Positions 1 through 8,456 of a stretch of 28,573 nt of DNA are shown here, piece after piece. Every line of letters begins with the position of its first letter. The first letter of the stretch is position 1. The position numbers and the translations under genes were made by a program. This DNA is from Endomicrobiia bacterium (GTDB taxonomy: Bacteria; Elusimicrobiota; Endomicrobiia; Endomicrobiales; Endomicrobiaceae), in assembly GCA_025998295.1 (NCBI GenBank), contig BNVT01000008.1:1-28573 (forward strand). The letters are read 5' to 3'. The notes under the pieces were generated by a model that ran no database searches, had not been told where the DNA came from, and saw only the letters and a program-made list of their open reading frames with translations.

Positions 1-112
1 TGATGAGGATTTAGTGAAAAATTCATAGTATACATACGGGCTTTTAGCCCTATTGAGTGTCAATATCCAACACCCTTATACACCTTGATTATACTTGTTT
101 CTTAAGGAACAA

Positions 113-250
113 ATTGTTAAAAGGTTCAAGATAGTCTTAAAAAGACAGATATAGTAATTATAAAAGACCTTTTGGACTGCGATTTAACTTGGGTTGTGAG
201 TATTTGTAGTTCTAAAATTTAATACTTAAGGTTTACAAGAGGTCTAATGA
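113..250 (+). repeat. Left arm of a long inverted repeat
   Basis: This segment is the imperfect reverse complement of 912-1045. The best part pairs 113-230 with 933-1044 and the similarity is clear by eye over more than 100 bases. Both arms end on the inside with the same short word, GAGGTCTAATG. The arms enclose the DUF1844 gene. The word GAGGTCTAATGACAAAAGT recurs exactly at 1985-2003, so part of this arm belongs to a wider repeat family. No transposase lies between the arms. Confidence 0.8.
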
Positions 251-344
251 CAAAAGTCAACTTTATGCTGGTTGGCTTGACGGTCTCCCCGCATTGCTAT
301 AGCCAACAACTAACTCGTGTTTTTAATTTTAATGGGAGGATAAA

Positions 345-653
345 ATGTCAGAGAAAGAAATTTTGGAAGTAAACTCTCAGTTATTTAATCTTATAACCAT
401 GTTTGCCTCCTCGGCATGGTGTCAGCTTGGTAAAATACAAAATCCCATTAACGGTAAATTGGAAAGAGATTTAAAAGCCGCCCAAGTAACAATTGATATG
501 CTTCTTATGCTTCGTGATAAAACTAAAGGTAACTTAACAAAGAAAGAAGAAGAAACGCTAATGTCAACAATTTCTACTTTGCAAATTAATTATGCTGACG
601 AAATCGCAAAACCTGAACTAAAGCCAGACGACAACGCTGAATGTAAAATATGA
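345..653 (+). CDS. DUF1844 family protein
   Basis: A small cytoplasmic protein of 102 residues with no known function. The central block FASSAWCQLGKI, followed by NPINGKLERDLKAA and IDMLLMLRDKTKGNLT, is the conserved core of DUF1844, found in many bacteria as a short stand-alone protein. The C-terminal 15-20 residues are acidic and look disordered. The start is well supported because GGGAGG lies at 334-339, six bases before the ATG. No membrane segment or catalytic motif is visible. A GTTGGCT/AGCCAAC inverted repeat sits just upstream (about 272-307) and could act on the leader. The gene lies alone between the two arms of a long inverted repeat, so it may have moved with or been trapped by that structure. 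The family call is confident; the role is unknown. Confidence 0.85.
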   Translation: MSEKEILEVNSQLFNLITMFASSAWCQLGKIQNPINGKLERDLKAAQVTIDMLLMLRDKTKGNLTKKEEETLMSTISTLQINYADEIAKPELKPDDNAECKI

Positions 654-911
654 AAGAATTGTGCAGATAAGCAAAGAACACGGAGATTGCAAGAAGTATT
701 TGTGGATATCCAAATGTTTTTAATGTGGATTTCCGTTTTCATAAGCATTGGTATTTTCATAGCAGCGACAACAAAGCTTGGTACAGTCAAATCACTTCAA
801 GTTGCAATATATCGCAGTTTCAAGAAATGGGGGGGGAGCTATGGTCGATTAACTTCTGTTTTGTCTAGTAAAAAAGACAAAGGAGTTTTGCAAACGGATT
901 CCCATTTTCAT
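654..911 (+). other. Gene remnant carrying a MITE-1 end
   Basis: A reading frame of 82 codons (687-935) crosses this stretch and would give one hydrophobic segment followed by a basic tail. It resembles no family I know. Bases 783-807 match the terminal repeat of the MITE-1 family (AGTCAAATCACTTCAAGTTG), so about a third of the frame is repeat sequence. A run of eight G follows at 829-836. I read this as a decayed gene tail with an inserted and truncated element rather than a functional gene. Confidence 0.5.
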
Positions 912-1045
912 ACATTAGACCTCCCGCACAACTAAGTATTAAATTTTAGAATTACAAATACCTGCAACTCGAAGTTAAATCGCAATCCAACAGGTCTTTT
1001 GTAATTACTATATCTGCCTGAGACTATTTTGAACCTTTTAACAAA
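912..1045 (-). repeat. Right arm of the long inverted repeat
   Basis: Reverse complement of 113-250, with mismatches and small indels. Its inner end carries the GAGGTCTAATG word on the minus strand (about 914-926). Together the two arms could form a very large cruciform, or mark two insertions of one element in opposite orientation. Confidence 0.8.
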
Positions 1046-1089
1046 TACTTTTGACATTTTCCACTATAATCATCTGATGAAATCTCCCT

Positions 1090-1221
1090 ATTTAACTCCT
1101 TATCTTCTTTTGTCAGCTTTTGAGTGCTTCTTTGATTGAACTTCTTATCTTCTTTTGTCAGCTTTTGAGTGTTTATTTGATTTAACTCCTTATCTTCTTT
1201 TGTCACTCGAGTGCTTCTTTG
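1090..1221. repeat. Tandem repeat, 45-bp unit, three copies
   Basis: Units at 1090-1134, 1135-1179 and 1180-1221 (the last is 3 bp shorter) share the core CTTATCTTCTTTTGTCA. On the minus strand the three units stay in one open frame, reading roughly LTKEDKELNQ repeated, inside an unconvincing 99-codon frame (1024-1323). The sequence from 1066 to 1134 is also similar to 20588-20651, so the unit belongs to a dispersed repeat. Confidence 0.8.
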
Positions 1222-1609
1222 ATCTCTTTTTTTAGAGTTAGTGTGTTTGTATGTATTTTGCCTAAGTCCTACTAAATAGTATCTGCCATGTATCTTATTG
1301 TCTTTTTGTCTTTCTTTGCACAAATCAGTGTCTATTTCAAATAAACTAAGATCGTTCCTTGCCCTTATTATCTATGCGCATATTACTTACTTATCTTTAA
1401 TTGCCACTACTACCAGCGGTTATTGTATGTCTATTATTCTTTTAGCTTGCCACTTTTGCTGTTTTTGAAGTCTTTGTATCAATTGTAGCATAATCACTGC
1501 TACTTCTACTTCTAGCGCTTTGTTTAACAATACCTATTCTCATCTCGCATATTCCCCACTACTTGTTAATACTTCTTCTTACATACCCTATGTCTATTGT
1601 CCACAACTT

Positions 1610-1936
1610 TTACTGACATTGGATGTCTAATCTAGTAGTATGTATTGTAACTGTCTTAAAGTCTGATAATATGTTCGAATACCCTATGTCTATATCCACA
1701 ACTTTTGCTGACATTGGATGTCTCAAGTGATAAATATGTCCGGGTATTGCCCTAAAGTATTCAAACATCATCTTTACTATCTTTTCTATACTCAATTTTC
1801 TCTTTGCTCACCTACTTGTCCTATCTTTTCTTTTCTCTTCTTTTCTTCTCTCCTTGCTATCCTTGACTCTTTTATCAAATGCTTTCTTTACTCCCATTAA
1901 TACTAAATCCATTACATCTGACTTAACTGCTTTCAT
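1610..1936 (-). pseudogene. Decayed gene of unknown function
   Basis: Starting at the minus-strand ATG at 1936, one frame runs MKAVKSDVMDLVLMGVKKAF and then a very basic stretch. A TGA interrupts it near 1811, and the same frame continues (MMFEYFRAIPGHIYHLRHP and onward) to a second stop at 1610. A 43-bp direct repeat (about 1587-1629 and 1682-1724, containing TGACATTGGATGTCT) lies at its 3' end. The first 40 or so codons are present again, inverted, at the far end of the window (28401-28573), where the frame is still open. I do not recognise the family. Further decayed coding-like sequence continues down to about 1330. Confidence 0.5.
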
Positions 1937-1984
1937 TTTTGTTTCATAGTACTTCTATTGTACTTTTGTATGTTAGTTATGTAG
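1823..1984 (-). repeat. Copy 1 of a ~160-bp inverted dispersed repeat
   Basis: This stretch is the reverse complement of 28401-28573 with only scattered differences, for example over AAAGTACAATAGAAGTACTA and AATGGATTTAGTATTAATGG. It covers the leader and first ~40 codons of the decayed gene at 1610-1936. The two copies lie about 26.5 kb apart in opposite orientation. Confidence 0.9.
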
Positions 1985-2049
1985 GAGGTCTAATGACAAA
2001 AGTTCTTGAAAGCAAGTAGTTCCACCGTTTTTGTGGCATTGGTCTCTAA

Positions 2050-2177
2050 TTGGTTACGGTATTAAAAATTTTCTGATGTTTTCATGTGATAATTCTTGAT
2101 TTCTTGTGTTTTGACACGTTTTACGATTTTTTTTTGACAAATAAGGATTTTTAATGTTTTCAACACAAAAACCAAAA
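2050..2177. repeat. Dispersed palindromic repeat, interrupted copy
   Basis: The ends TTGGTTACGGTATTAAAAAT and AAGGATTTTTAATG...AACCAAAAC match, on the opposite strand, the compact palindrome at 20651-20735 next to the RNA helicase. This copy carries about 60 extra bases in the middle. The remaining gap from 2178 to 2560 holds only short frames on both strands and nothing I can support as a gene. Confidence 0.55.
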
Positions 2178-2560
2178 CAATTACTAACGCTGGACCGTTG
2201 TTGCTTCCTATTAGCCTGCGTTTAAGCTTCCACTTGTTTTGCTATTGTTTGCTTTGTCATTGCCATACCTATGCTTGCTTGATTGTCTTAACCTTTGGCA
2301 TAAACTACAAAAACCATAAAAACGGCGGAACTATTTACTGATATATCCCTTATTCTTTTGTGCTTGCTTAGAAATTTTACTTTTATCATAGACTTTTCTC
2401 TAATATAAAATGACTTTGGCTAAATCTCTTCTTTCTACTCTCGTTATTATCCCCAAGCCTACCATTTTATATACATGTTTGGAGATAGGTCTATTAGACT
2501 AAATATTTATGCATGAGGTCTATTTGAGTTAGATGTGGAATTTTGGTAAAACAGCATATT

Positions 2561-5275
2561 ATGAGTAAACAATCGTATCAAATTAGAGCAGAATTTTTAG
2601 AATTTTTTAAAAACAATGGTTGCACCGTTGTTTCATCAGACTCACTTATCCCCACAGGAGACAAAACACTTCTTTTTACTTCAGCTGGTATGGTGCAGTT
2701 CAAGCAGCATTTTTTGGGACAAAGCAAAGATTCTTTTACAAGTGCCGCAAGCTGTCAAAAATGTTTTAGAACGTCAGATATAGAACAAGTTGGTTTGACT
2801 ACAAGGCATCTTACATTTTTTGAAATGTTGGGAAATTTTTCTTTTGGCGATTATTTCAAAAAAGAGGCTATTGCTTGGGCGTGGGAATTTTTAACAAAAA
2901 ATATGTCGTTACCTAAAGATAAACTTTACATAACTATTTATAAAGACGATGACGAGGCTGTTGAAATATGGAAAAAGATTGTCCCTGAAAATAGAATTAT
3001 AAAAATGGGCGGCGAAACAAATTTTTGGAATATGGGTGATACCGGACCATGCGGACCATGTTCTGAAATTTTTATAGATTTAGGGTATAAAATGAGCTGC
3101 GGTAAGCCTACATGCGGACCAGATTGCAATTGCGATAGATATCTTGAAATCTGGAATCTGGTGTTTACACAGTTTGATAAACAGTTGGAAGGCTTAAAAA
3201 ATCTACCGCTAAAAAACATAGATACAGGTATGGGTCTTGAAAGACTTGTTTCAGCAGTAAACGGCAAAAAGAATATTTTTGATACCGATTTATTTATATC
3301 TGTTATGGAAAATGCAGCGGAATTGTTAAGGATAAAAAACGAAGGCAAAAATATATCAATTTTAAGAATGCTTGCAGACCATTCAAGAGCGATAACTTTT
3401 TTAATTTCAGACAGTATATTACCATCAAATGAAGGGAGGGGTTACGTTCTAAGAAAAATTTTAAGAAGAGCATTAAGGCAAGGTAAACTTTGCGGATACA
3501 ATAAACCGTTTATAAATGAACTTGCTTCAACGGTATTTAAAATTATGGAGCCGGCATATCCGGAACTTTCGTCAAAGTTAAGCAATATACAATCTATTAT
3601 TAAGCTAGAAGAAGAAAAGTTTTTGGAAACGCTTGCATCAGGTTCTGAAATGCTTTCCGGTATTGTAAATTCTTATAAGTCTAAAGGTGTAAATGTTATT
3701 GCAGGAAAAGATGTTTTTAAGCTTTACGATACTTACGGGTTTCCCTATGATTTAACAAAAGAAATTGCTTTTGAAAGTGGATTGAGAGTTGACAAGGTAG
3801 GATTTGAGTCCGAACAAAAAACCGCTCAAGAAAAATCGCGGGCTGCTTGGGGCGGGTCAGGTGAAAAAGACATAACATTTTATTCTGTACTGCGCAAAAA
3901 AACAAATGATACTGTTTTTACTGGATATGATAATTATAGAAGCGAAGGTAAGGTTTTGGCTTTGATAAAAGATGGAAAAGAAATTGATGGATTAAAAGCT
4001 GGCGATGAGGGTGAAGTTGTTCTTTCACAGACGTCTTTTTATGCGCAGTCTGGTGGGCAAAGTTCCGATAAAGGCAAAATAGAAAATAATAATTTTGAAG
4101 CCGATGTTGAAGGTGTTTTCAAACCTATAGGAAATTTATTTGCGCATAAAGTAATAGTGGTGAAAGGTTTGTTAAAAGCTGGTGAAAATATATCAACAAT
4201 TATCAATACCAAACACAGAAAACAAATTGCAAGACATCATACAGCCACACATATTCTTCATAAAGCTCTCCGTGAAGTTTTTGGTGACCATGTGACTCAG
4301 GCAGGGTCTTTAGTTAAGAGCGATTATTTACGTTTTGATTTTACACATTTTTCTGCAATTAAAAAGGAAGAGTTAATTAAAATAGAAAAAAGAGTTAATT
4401 CTGTTGTAAGAGTAAATTCTGAAGTATGTATTGAAACTATGGACATAGCTCGGGCTCGTAATTTGGGGGCAATGGCATTGTTTGGCGAAAAATACGGAGA
4501 TGTTGTAAGGACCGTATCTATAAAAAGTGAAGATAACAATGCCACCTACTCAATGGAATTGTGTGGTGGTACACACGTCAATAGAACAGGCGATATAGGC
4601 ATGTTTAAAATAATATCTGAATCCTCTATCGCTGCAGGCATAAGACGCATAAAAGCAGTTGTTGGCACTGCGGCTGAAAATTATATTTTAGATGAAGAAG
4701 ACGAGAACAGAAAATTAAAATTAGAGTTAGATAAAAAAGATGCTTCGATAAGAAAAGTTGAAGAACTTATAGATGAAATTAATGGCTCCTCGTCAGCGCA
4801 GAAGCATATTCCAAAAGTAAAACTAGAGTTAGATAAAAAAGATGCTTTGATAATTAAAGCTCCAGAAAGGATAGATGAAATTATAAAAAAATGTAATGCA
4901 TTAAAGAACAGTTTTATATCTAAAAAAATAGATTCTTATATAAAACAAATTAAAGAAGTTAACGGAATAAATTTTTTGCCTATATTAGTCGATAATGTTG
5001 ATGTAAAAATGTTAAGAGATATGTCCGATAGGTTAAAAGAAAAACTAAAATCTGTCGTGTTAGTTATAGCTTCAAAAAATGAAGATAAAGCTTTTTTTGT
5101 AGTTTCTGCCACTGAGGATTATGTGCAAAAGGGGTTTAATTCCAGTAAGATTGCAAAAGCTTTTGCTGTTGCAATCAATGGTTACGGAGGCGGAAAACCT
5201 GATTTTGCACAAGGCGGCTCAAAAGATTTATCTAAGTTGAGTGATGTTATTAAAAATGCAGAGCAATATGTATAA
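2561..5275 (+). CDS. alaS: Alanyl-tRNA synthetase
   Basis: Class II synthetase that charges tRNA-Ala in the cytoplasm and edits misloaded serine or glycine. The N-terminal catalytic domain opens with MSKQSYQIRAEFLEFF and holds the typical FTSAGMVQFKQHFLG stretch. The editing domain has its metal ligands: HHTATH at about residues 559-564 and CGGTH at about 668-672. A coiled coil and C-terminal domain with GGGKPDFAQGG close the protein. At 904 residues it is slightly longer than the usual ~875. The excess is explained by an imperfect 34-residue tandem duplication in the coiled coil (KLELDKKDA twice). I chose the ATG at 2561 over an upstream in-frame TTG at 2543 because the family starts here. 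No strong ribosome binding site is visible. Confidence 0.96.
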   Translation: MSKQSYQIRAEFLEFFKNNGCTVVSSDSLIPTGDKTLLFTSAGMVQFKQHFLGQSKDSFTSAASCQKCFRTSDIEQVGLTTRHLTFFEMLGNFSFGDYFKKEAIAWAWEFLTKNMSLPKDKLYITIYKDDDEAVEIWKKIVPENRIIKMGGETNFWNMGDTGPCGPCSEIFIDLGYKMSCGKPTCGPDCNCDRYLEIWNLVFTQFDKQLEGLKNLPLKNIDTGMGLERLVSAVNGKKNIFDTDLFISVMENAAELLRIKNEGKNISILRMLADHSRAITFLISDSILPSNEGRGYVLRKILRRALRQGKLCGYNKPFINELASTVFKIMEPAYPELSSKLSNIQSIIKLEEEKFLETLASGSEMLSGIVNSYKSKGVNVIAGKDVFKLYDTYGFPYDLTKEIAFESGLRVDKVGFESEQKTAQEKSRAAWGGSGEKDITFYSVLRKKTNDTVFTGYDNYRSEGKVLALIKDGKEIDGLKAGDEGEVVLSQTSFYAQSGGQSSDKGKIENNNFEADVEGVFKPIGNLFAHKVIVVKGLLKAGENISTIINTKHRKQIARHHTATHILHKALREVFGDHVTQAGSLVKSDYLRFDFTHFSAIKKEELIKIEKRVNSVVRVNSEVCIETMDIARARNLGAMALFGEKYGDVVRTVSIKSEDNNATYSMELCGGTHVNRTGDIGMFKIISESSIAAGIRRIKAVVGTAAENYILDEEDENRKLKLELDKKDASIRKVEELIDEINGSSSAQKHIPKVKLELDKKDALIIKAPERIDEIIKKCNALKNSFISKKIDSYIKQIKEVNGINFLPILVDNVDVKMLRDMSDRLKEKLKSVVLVIASKNEDKAFFVVSATEDYVQKGFNSSKIAKAFAVAINGYGGGKPDFAQGGSKDLSKLSDVIKNAEQYV
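4717..4882 (+). repeat. 102-bp internal duplication in alaS
   Basis: Units at 4717-4780 and 4819-4882 share TAGAGTTAGATAAAAAAGAT and end in ATAGATGAAATT, at a period of 102 bases (34 codons). The duplication keeps the frame and lengthens the coiled coil between the editing and C-terminal domains. Confidence 0.8.
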
Positions 5276-5463
5276 TTATGCATGTTATTATGGGCAAGAG
5301 CAAACATAAAGATATGAAGGCTGGATGTAGACGTAAGTGTGCATGGGTATAACGGAGCAAGAAAAGTGACAGTACAAATATTAAAGGTTAAGTGTGCTTT
5401 TGTAGTTTTTTTTAAGAAAAAATAGCAAAAAGGATTTAATTAGATTTATCCGACACAAAACAA

Positions 5464-7148
5464 ATGTTTAAGCCAAAATTTTTACCCTATTAAAAAACAG
5501 ACTGCAGGAATTCACATTCAGCCGTGTTGCTACCGATATAAATGCCGGGCTTATAGTGGCGTTTATCGCTATGCCTCTTTCGATAGCTTTCGGTATTGCT
5601 TCAGGTGTTGTGCCGGGCAAAGGACTTGTAACCGCTGTAATAACAGGATTTTCAATTTCACTTTTCAGCGGTAGCCGTGTACAGATTGGCGGGCCTACAG
5701 GGGCGTTTGTAATTATAGTTTACGGAATAATAAAAAATTACGGAACGGACGGACTTACAACAGCTACCGTTATGGCAGGTATTTTTTTTAATAACAATGG
5801 GGCTTTTGAAGTTTGGCAAGATTATACGATATATCCCTGACCCTGTAACAACAGGATTTACAAGCGGCATCGCTTTAGTGCTATTTTCAATACAAATTAA
5901 TGATTTTTTAGGTTTAGGACTTACGTCAATTCCATCTAACTTCATAGGAAAGTTGTCATTATATATTCAGAGTCTAGGCTGTATCAATATTTCAACGTTT
6001 GCTATGGGGGGTAGGAATTCTGCTGTTTATGGTATTTTATCCTAAAAAATTTAAGTTTTTCCATGCGCCACTTGCTGCACTGGTTATCTCCACATTGATC
6101 GTAAAATTTTTTAATCTTCCGATTGAAACAATATTTTCTCGTTTCGGCAATATAACAAAATCCATGTTTTTTTCACCTCAAATACCTACAGTAAATTTTG
6201 AACTTATAGGCAAGCTATTTCAGCCTGCTTTAACTATAGCAATTCTTGCCGGAGTAGAGTCATTGCTTTCCGCTGTAGTCGCAGACGGTATGATAGGAAA
6301 AACATAGATCCAACACTGAGCTTATAGCTCAGGTTATAGCAAAGCATGGGTTCCGCATTTTGGAGGTATCCCCCGCGCCACAGGCGCTATAGCCAGAACC
6401 GCAGCAAATGTAAACAACGGCGGGAAAACACCTATTGCAGGATTAACGCACGCTATTTTTATACTTGCAATATTACTTGCTTTTATGAAATACGTTGTGC
6501 TTATACCTATGGTAACGCTTGCCTCAATATTATTTGCAGTAGCCTATAGAATGATGAATTTTAACGCTTTTAAAGAAATTCTTATAGCTCCTGTAAGTGA
6601 CTCTTTAGTTTTTCTTACCACTTTTGGTTTAACGGTTTTTGTGGACTTGATCCATGCTATAGCAGTAGGCATGATTTTAGCCTCACTTTTGTTTATGAAA
6701 AGAATGTCTGGTATTGCAAATATCGACACCACCAAAGATGACGTATATGAAGGTATAGACGATGGTGAAATTGAAGATAAAAAGAAATTAAAAGATGTTG
6801 TTGTATATGAAATCAATGGGCATTTCTTTTTTGGAGCAGCAAGTGCATTTACGGAGCATATAGAAAAAATTAAAGCCTATAAAGTTATAATATTAAGAAT
6901 GTGAAAAGTTACCGCTATTGACGCCACAGGATACCACGCATTGTACAAAATTTACAAAAAGTGCGTTTCATCAAATACAAGTTTTATTTTGTGCCAAGTG
7001 CAAAAACGGCCTTTAAAAGTATTGAAAAGACTATGGGTTTATTGATATTTTAGGAAGAGCAAATATTGCATTGAATATCAATACCGCTTTTAGGAAAGCT
7101 GAAGAATATATAACATATCTTAAGGAGTACAATAAAATGTTTATATAA
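5464..7148 (+). pseudogene. SulP-family sulfate/anion transporter, broken
   Basis: Remnant of an inner-membrane SulP transporter (about 550 residues when intact). Family pieces appear in order but in shifting frames: the N-terminal [20 protein letters not shown] and the substrate-loop [12 protein letters not shown] (5556-5790); [20 protein letters not shown] (5830-5900); LAGVESLLSAVVADGM (6245-6290); the GGIPRATGAIARTAANVNNG stretch in another frame (6361-6420); late membrane helices (6485-6720); and a C-terminal STAS domain with INGHFFFGAASAF (6810-6850), ending NIALNINTAFRKAEEYI near 7115. At least five frame changes or stops separate these pieces, including a TAA ten codons after the start. 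The gene cannot make a transporter. Decay looks recent because the pieces remain easy to read. Confidence 0.93.
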
Positions 7149-7361
7149 AGATGTAAATACTCACAAAAAAATATGCGTTCTTTTTTATTTTGTAAGAACT
7201 ACCGCAAAATTAAAATACCATGTCTCCGTAGTAGAAAATCAAAGCAGAACAGTCTTTTGTTAAATTCTTTGAAAATTAAATAAATTTCTTGCAAAAACTG
7301 ATGTATAAAAGATAATTTAAAGGGGAGAGAGCAAAAAAATTATAATCATGGGATTTAATTC

Positions 7362-7475
7362 TTTCAATATAAGCCAGTTGAACCAAAAATTGTTCTTGTA
7401 GATAAGAATGATAAAATTGTTAAAGTAAAACAGTTGGTTAATGTCGTACCGTTGAATTCTCGGGGTTATAAATAA
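7362..7475 (+). other. Possible gene tail of unknown function
   Basis: The gap 7149-7488 has no complete gene. One open stretch ends in a coding-like sequence (PKIVLVDKNDKIVKVKQLVN and a stop at 7475), but a TAA sits just upstream and there is no start in frame. I do not recognise it. It may be the C-terminus of a decayed gene left next to the tRNA. Confidence 0.3.
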
Positions 7476-7488
7476 GCAGAAAATGCTT

Positions 7489-7562
7489 CGGGGCGTGGCT
7501 CAGCTGGCTAGAGCACTCGGTTCGGGACCGTGAGGTCGCTGGTTCAAATCCAGTCGCCCCGA
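7489..7562 (+). tRNA. tRNA-Pro (anticodon CGG)
   Basis: A 74-nt cloverleaf. The acceptor stem CGGGGCG pairs with CGCCCCG, the D arm is GCTC/GAGC, the anticodon loop is TTCGGGA, and the T arm is GCTGG-TTCAAAT-CCAGT, with discriminator A. The anticodon stem CTCGG/CCGTG has one T-T mismatch at its second pair. The CCA end is not encoded. A short T-run follows directly, which could help terminate transcription. Confidence 0.93.
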
Positions 7563-7942
7563 TTTTTTAAGAAGATGCAAAGATGACAGTAAAGCTTGAT
7601 TTGCCGAAGCTTTATTTTGAAGTAATTGGAAAAGTAATGCCCCCTTTGTCACAGGAATTTATAAGAATGCGTTGTGCGGTATAAGTCCCTATGTCTTTTG
7701 ATGATAGAAGAATTAATATAGAGAAAAGAGTAAAGTGGATGTGGATACAGAATCAAATTAAAATTAGAAACGCGCTTGATTTTTCAGTCAAAAGTGTTGT
7801 TTTAAAAGGTGTAGCTCTTTTCATGTTTATTTCTTGAGGTTTCATTTTTAAAAGACAGAGAAAATATAAAAAGAATGTTGGTTCTTTCCATAGTAAAAAA
7901 TATTAACGTTGAAACAAAATTTCATACTATAACTACAATCAT
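7563..7942. other. Gap between the two tRNA genes
   Basis: About 380 bases with no supportable gene. A short frame from 7579 (MTVKLDLPKLYFEV...) stops at about 7683, and the bases after it read as broken coding sequence. I see no clear promoter or terminator here. Confidence 0.4.
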
Positions 7943-8015
7943 GCCCTGGTAGCTCAACTGGATAGAGCAGATCCGTCCTAAGGATAAGATTGGGGTTCAA
8001 GTCCCCCTCAGGGTA
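7943..8015 (+). tRNA. tRNA-Arg (anticodon CCT)
   Basis: A 73-nt cloverleaf. Acceptor GCCCTGG pairs with TCAGGGT using G-T pairs at both ends. The D arm is GCTC/GAGC. The anticodon loop GTCCTAA gives CCU, which reads AGG. The T arm is TGGGG-TTCAAGT-CCCCC. Two pairs are weak: the outer pair of the anticodon stem (G-A) and of the T stem (T-C). The tRNA is probably functional but somewhat eroded. A MITE-1 element starts 30 bases downstream. Confidence 0.88.
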
Positions 8016-8044
8016 TCTTGGAGTATTGACAAAAATAATAATTT

Positions 8045-8191
8045 TATAGTCAAATCACTTTGAATTGTACCATATTGTAGTCTCAAAGATACGGGTGAGT
8101 TTGGTGCAAAATCCTCTGCTTCTTGCCATTCTTTTTAACAAAAGCTTACCTTCTTATTTGTTTTGGTGCAACTTAGAGTGATTTGACTATA
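8045..8191. mobile_element. MITE-1 element, copy at tRNA-Arg
   Basis: A 147-bp non-coding element with terminal inverted repeats. The left end TATAGTCAAATCACT mirrors AGTGATTTGACTATA on the right, and similarity extends about 28 bp inwards with a few mismatches. Other copies lie at 11050-11143 and 20387-20498, with an end fragment at 783-807. Ends of the form TA-TAGTC...GACTA-TA suit insertion at TA dinucleotides, as made by IS630/Tc1-mariner-type enzymes; that assignment is inference. Confidence 0.85.
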
Positions 8192-8357
8192 GAACCGTCG
8201 TCAAAACTGGACATGATAAGGATATTAGAAAGGTTTGGATTAGAAGCGCCAGCAAATAATTAGACGACTTAGAAAGTAGATACGCAACTGTGGTCTAATT
8301 TACAGTTAACCTCTAATTATATTCCTGGCAAAAGTTAAACAATGCTAAAAGGCAACC

Positions 8358-8456
8358 TTACTCAAAAAAATCCGCTGGATTATCCCGCTCCTTAGCGATT
8401 TCTCTATATTTTTCCCTGACTTCTTTTCGGTTTATTTTTTGTGAGTTTTTGATTTC
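8358..8456 (-). other. Short coding-like tail downstream of macB
   Basis: Directly after the macB stop, a different minus-strand frame reads EIKNSQKINRKEVREKYREI and ends NPADFFE at a stop near 8358. It has no start codon of its own. It may be the end of a decayed gene once co-transcribed with the exporter. The stretch 8192-8357 holds nothing I recognise. Confidence 0.3.

Noticed and set aside
1090..1221. Possible CRISPR array
   Set aside because: The units abut without spacers and there are no cas genes.
1024..1323. 99-codon minus-strand frame with a repeated LTKEDKE block
   Set aside because: No ribosome binding site or family resemblance. The frame is created by the 45-bp tandem repeat, so I list the repeat instead.
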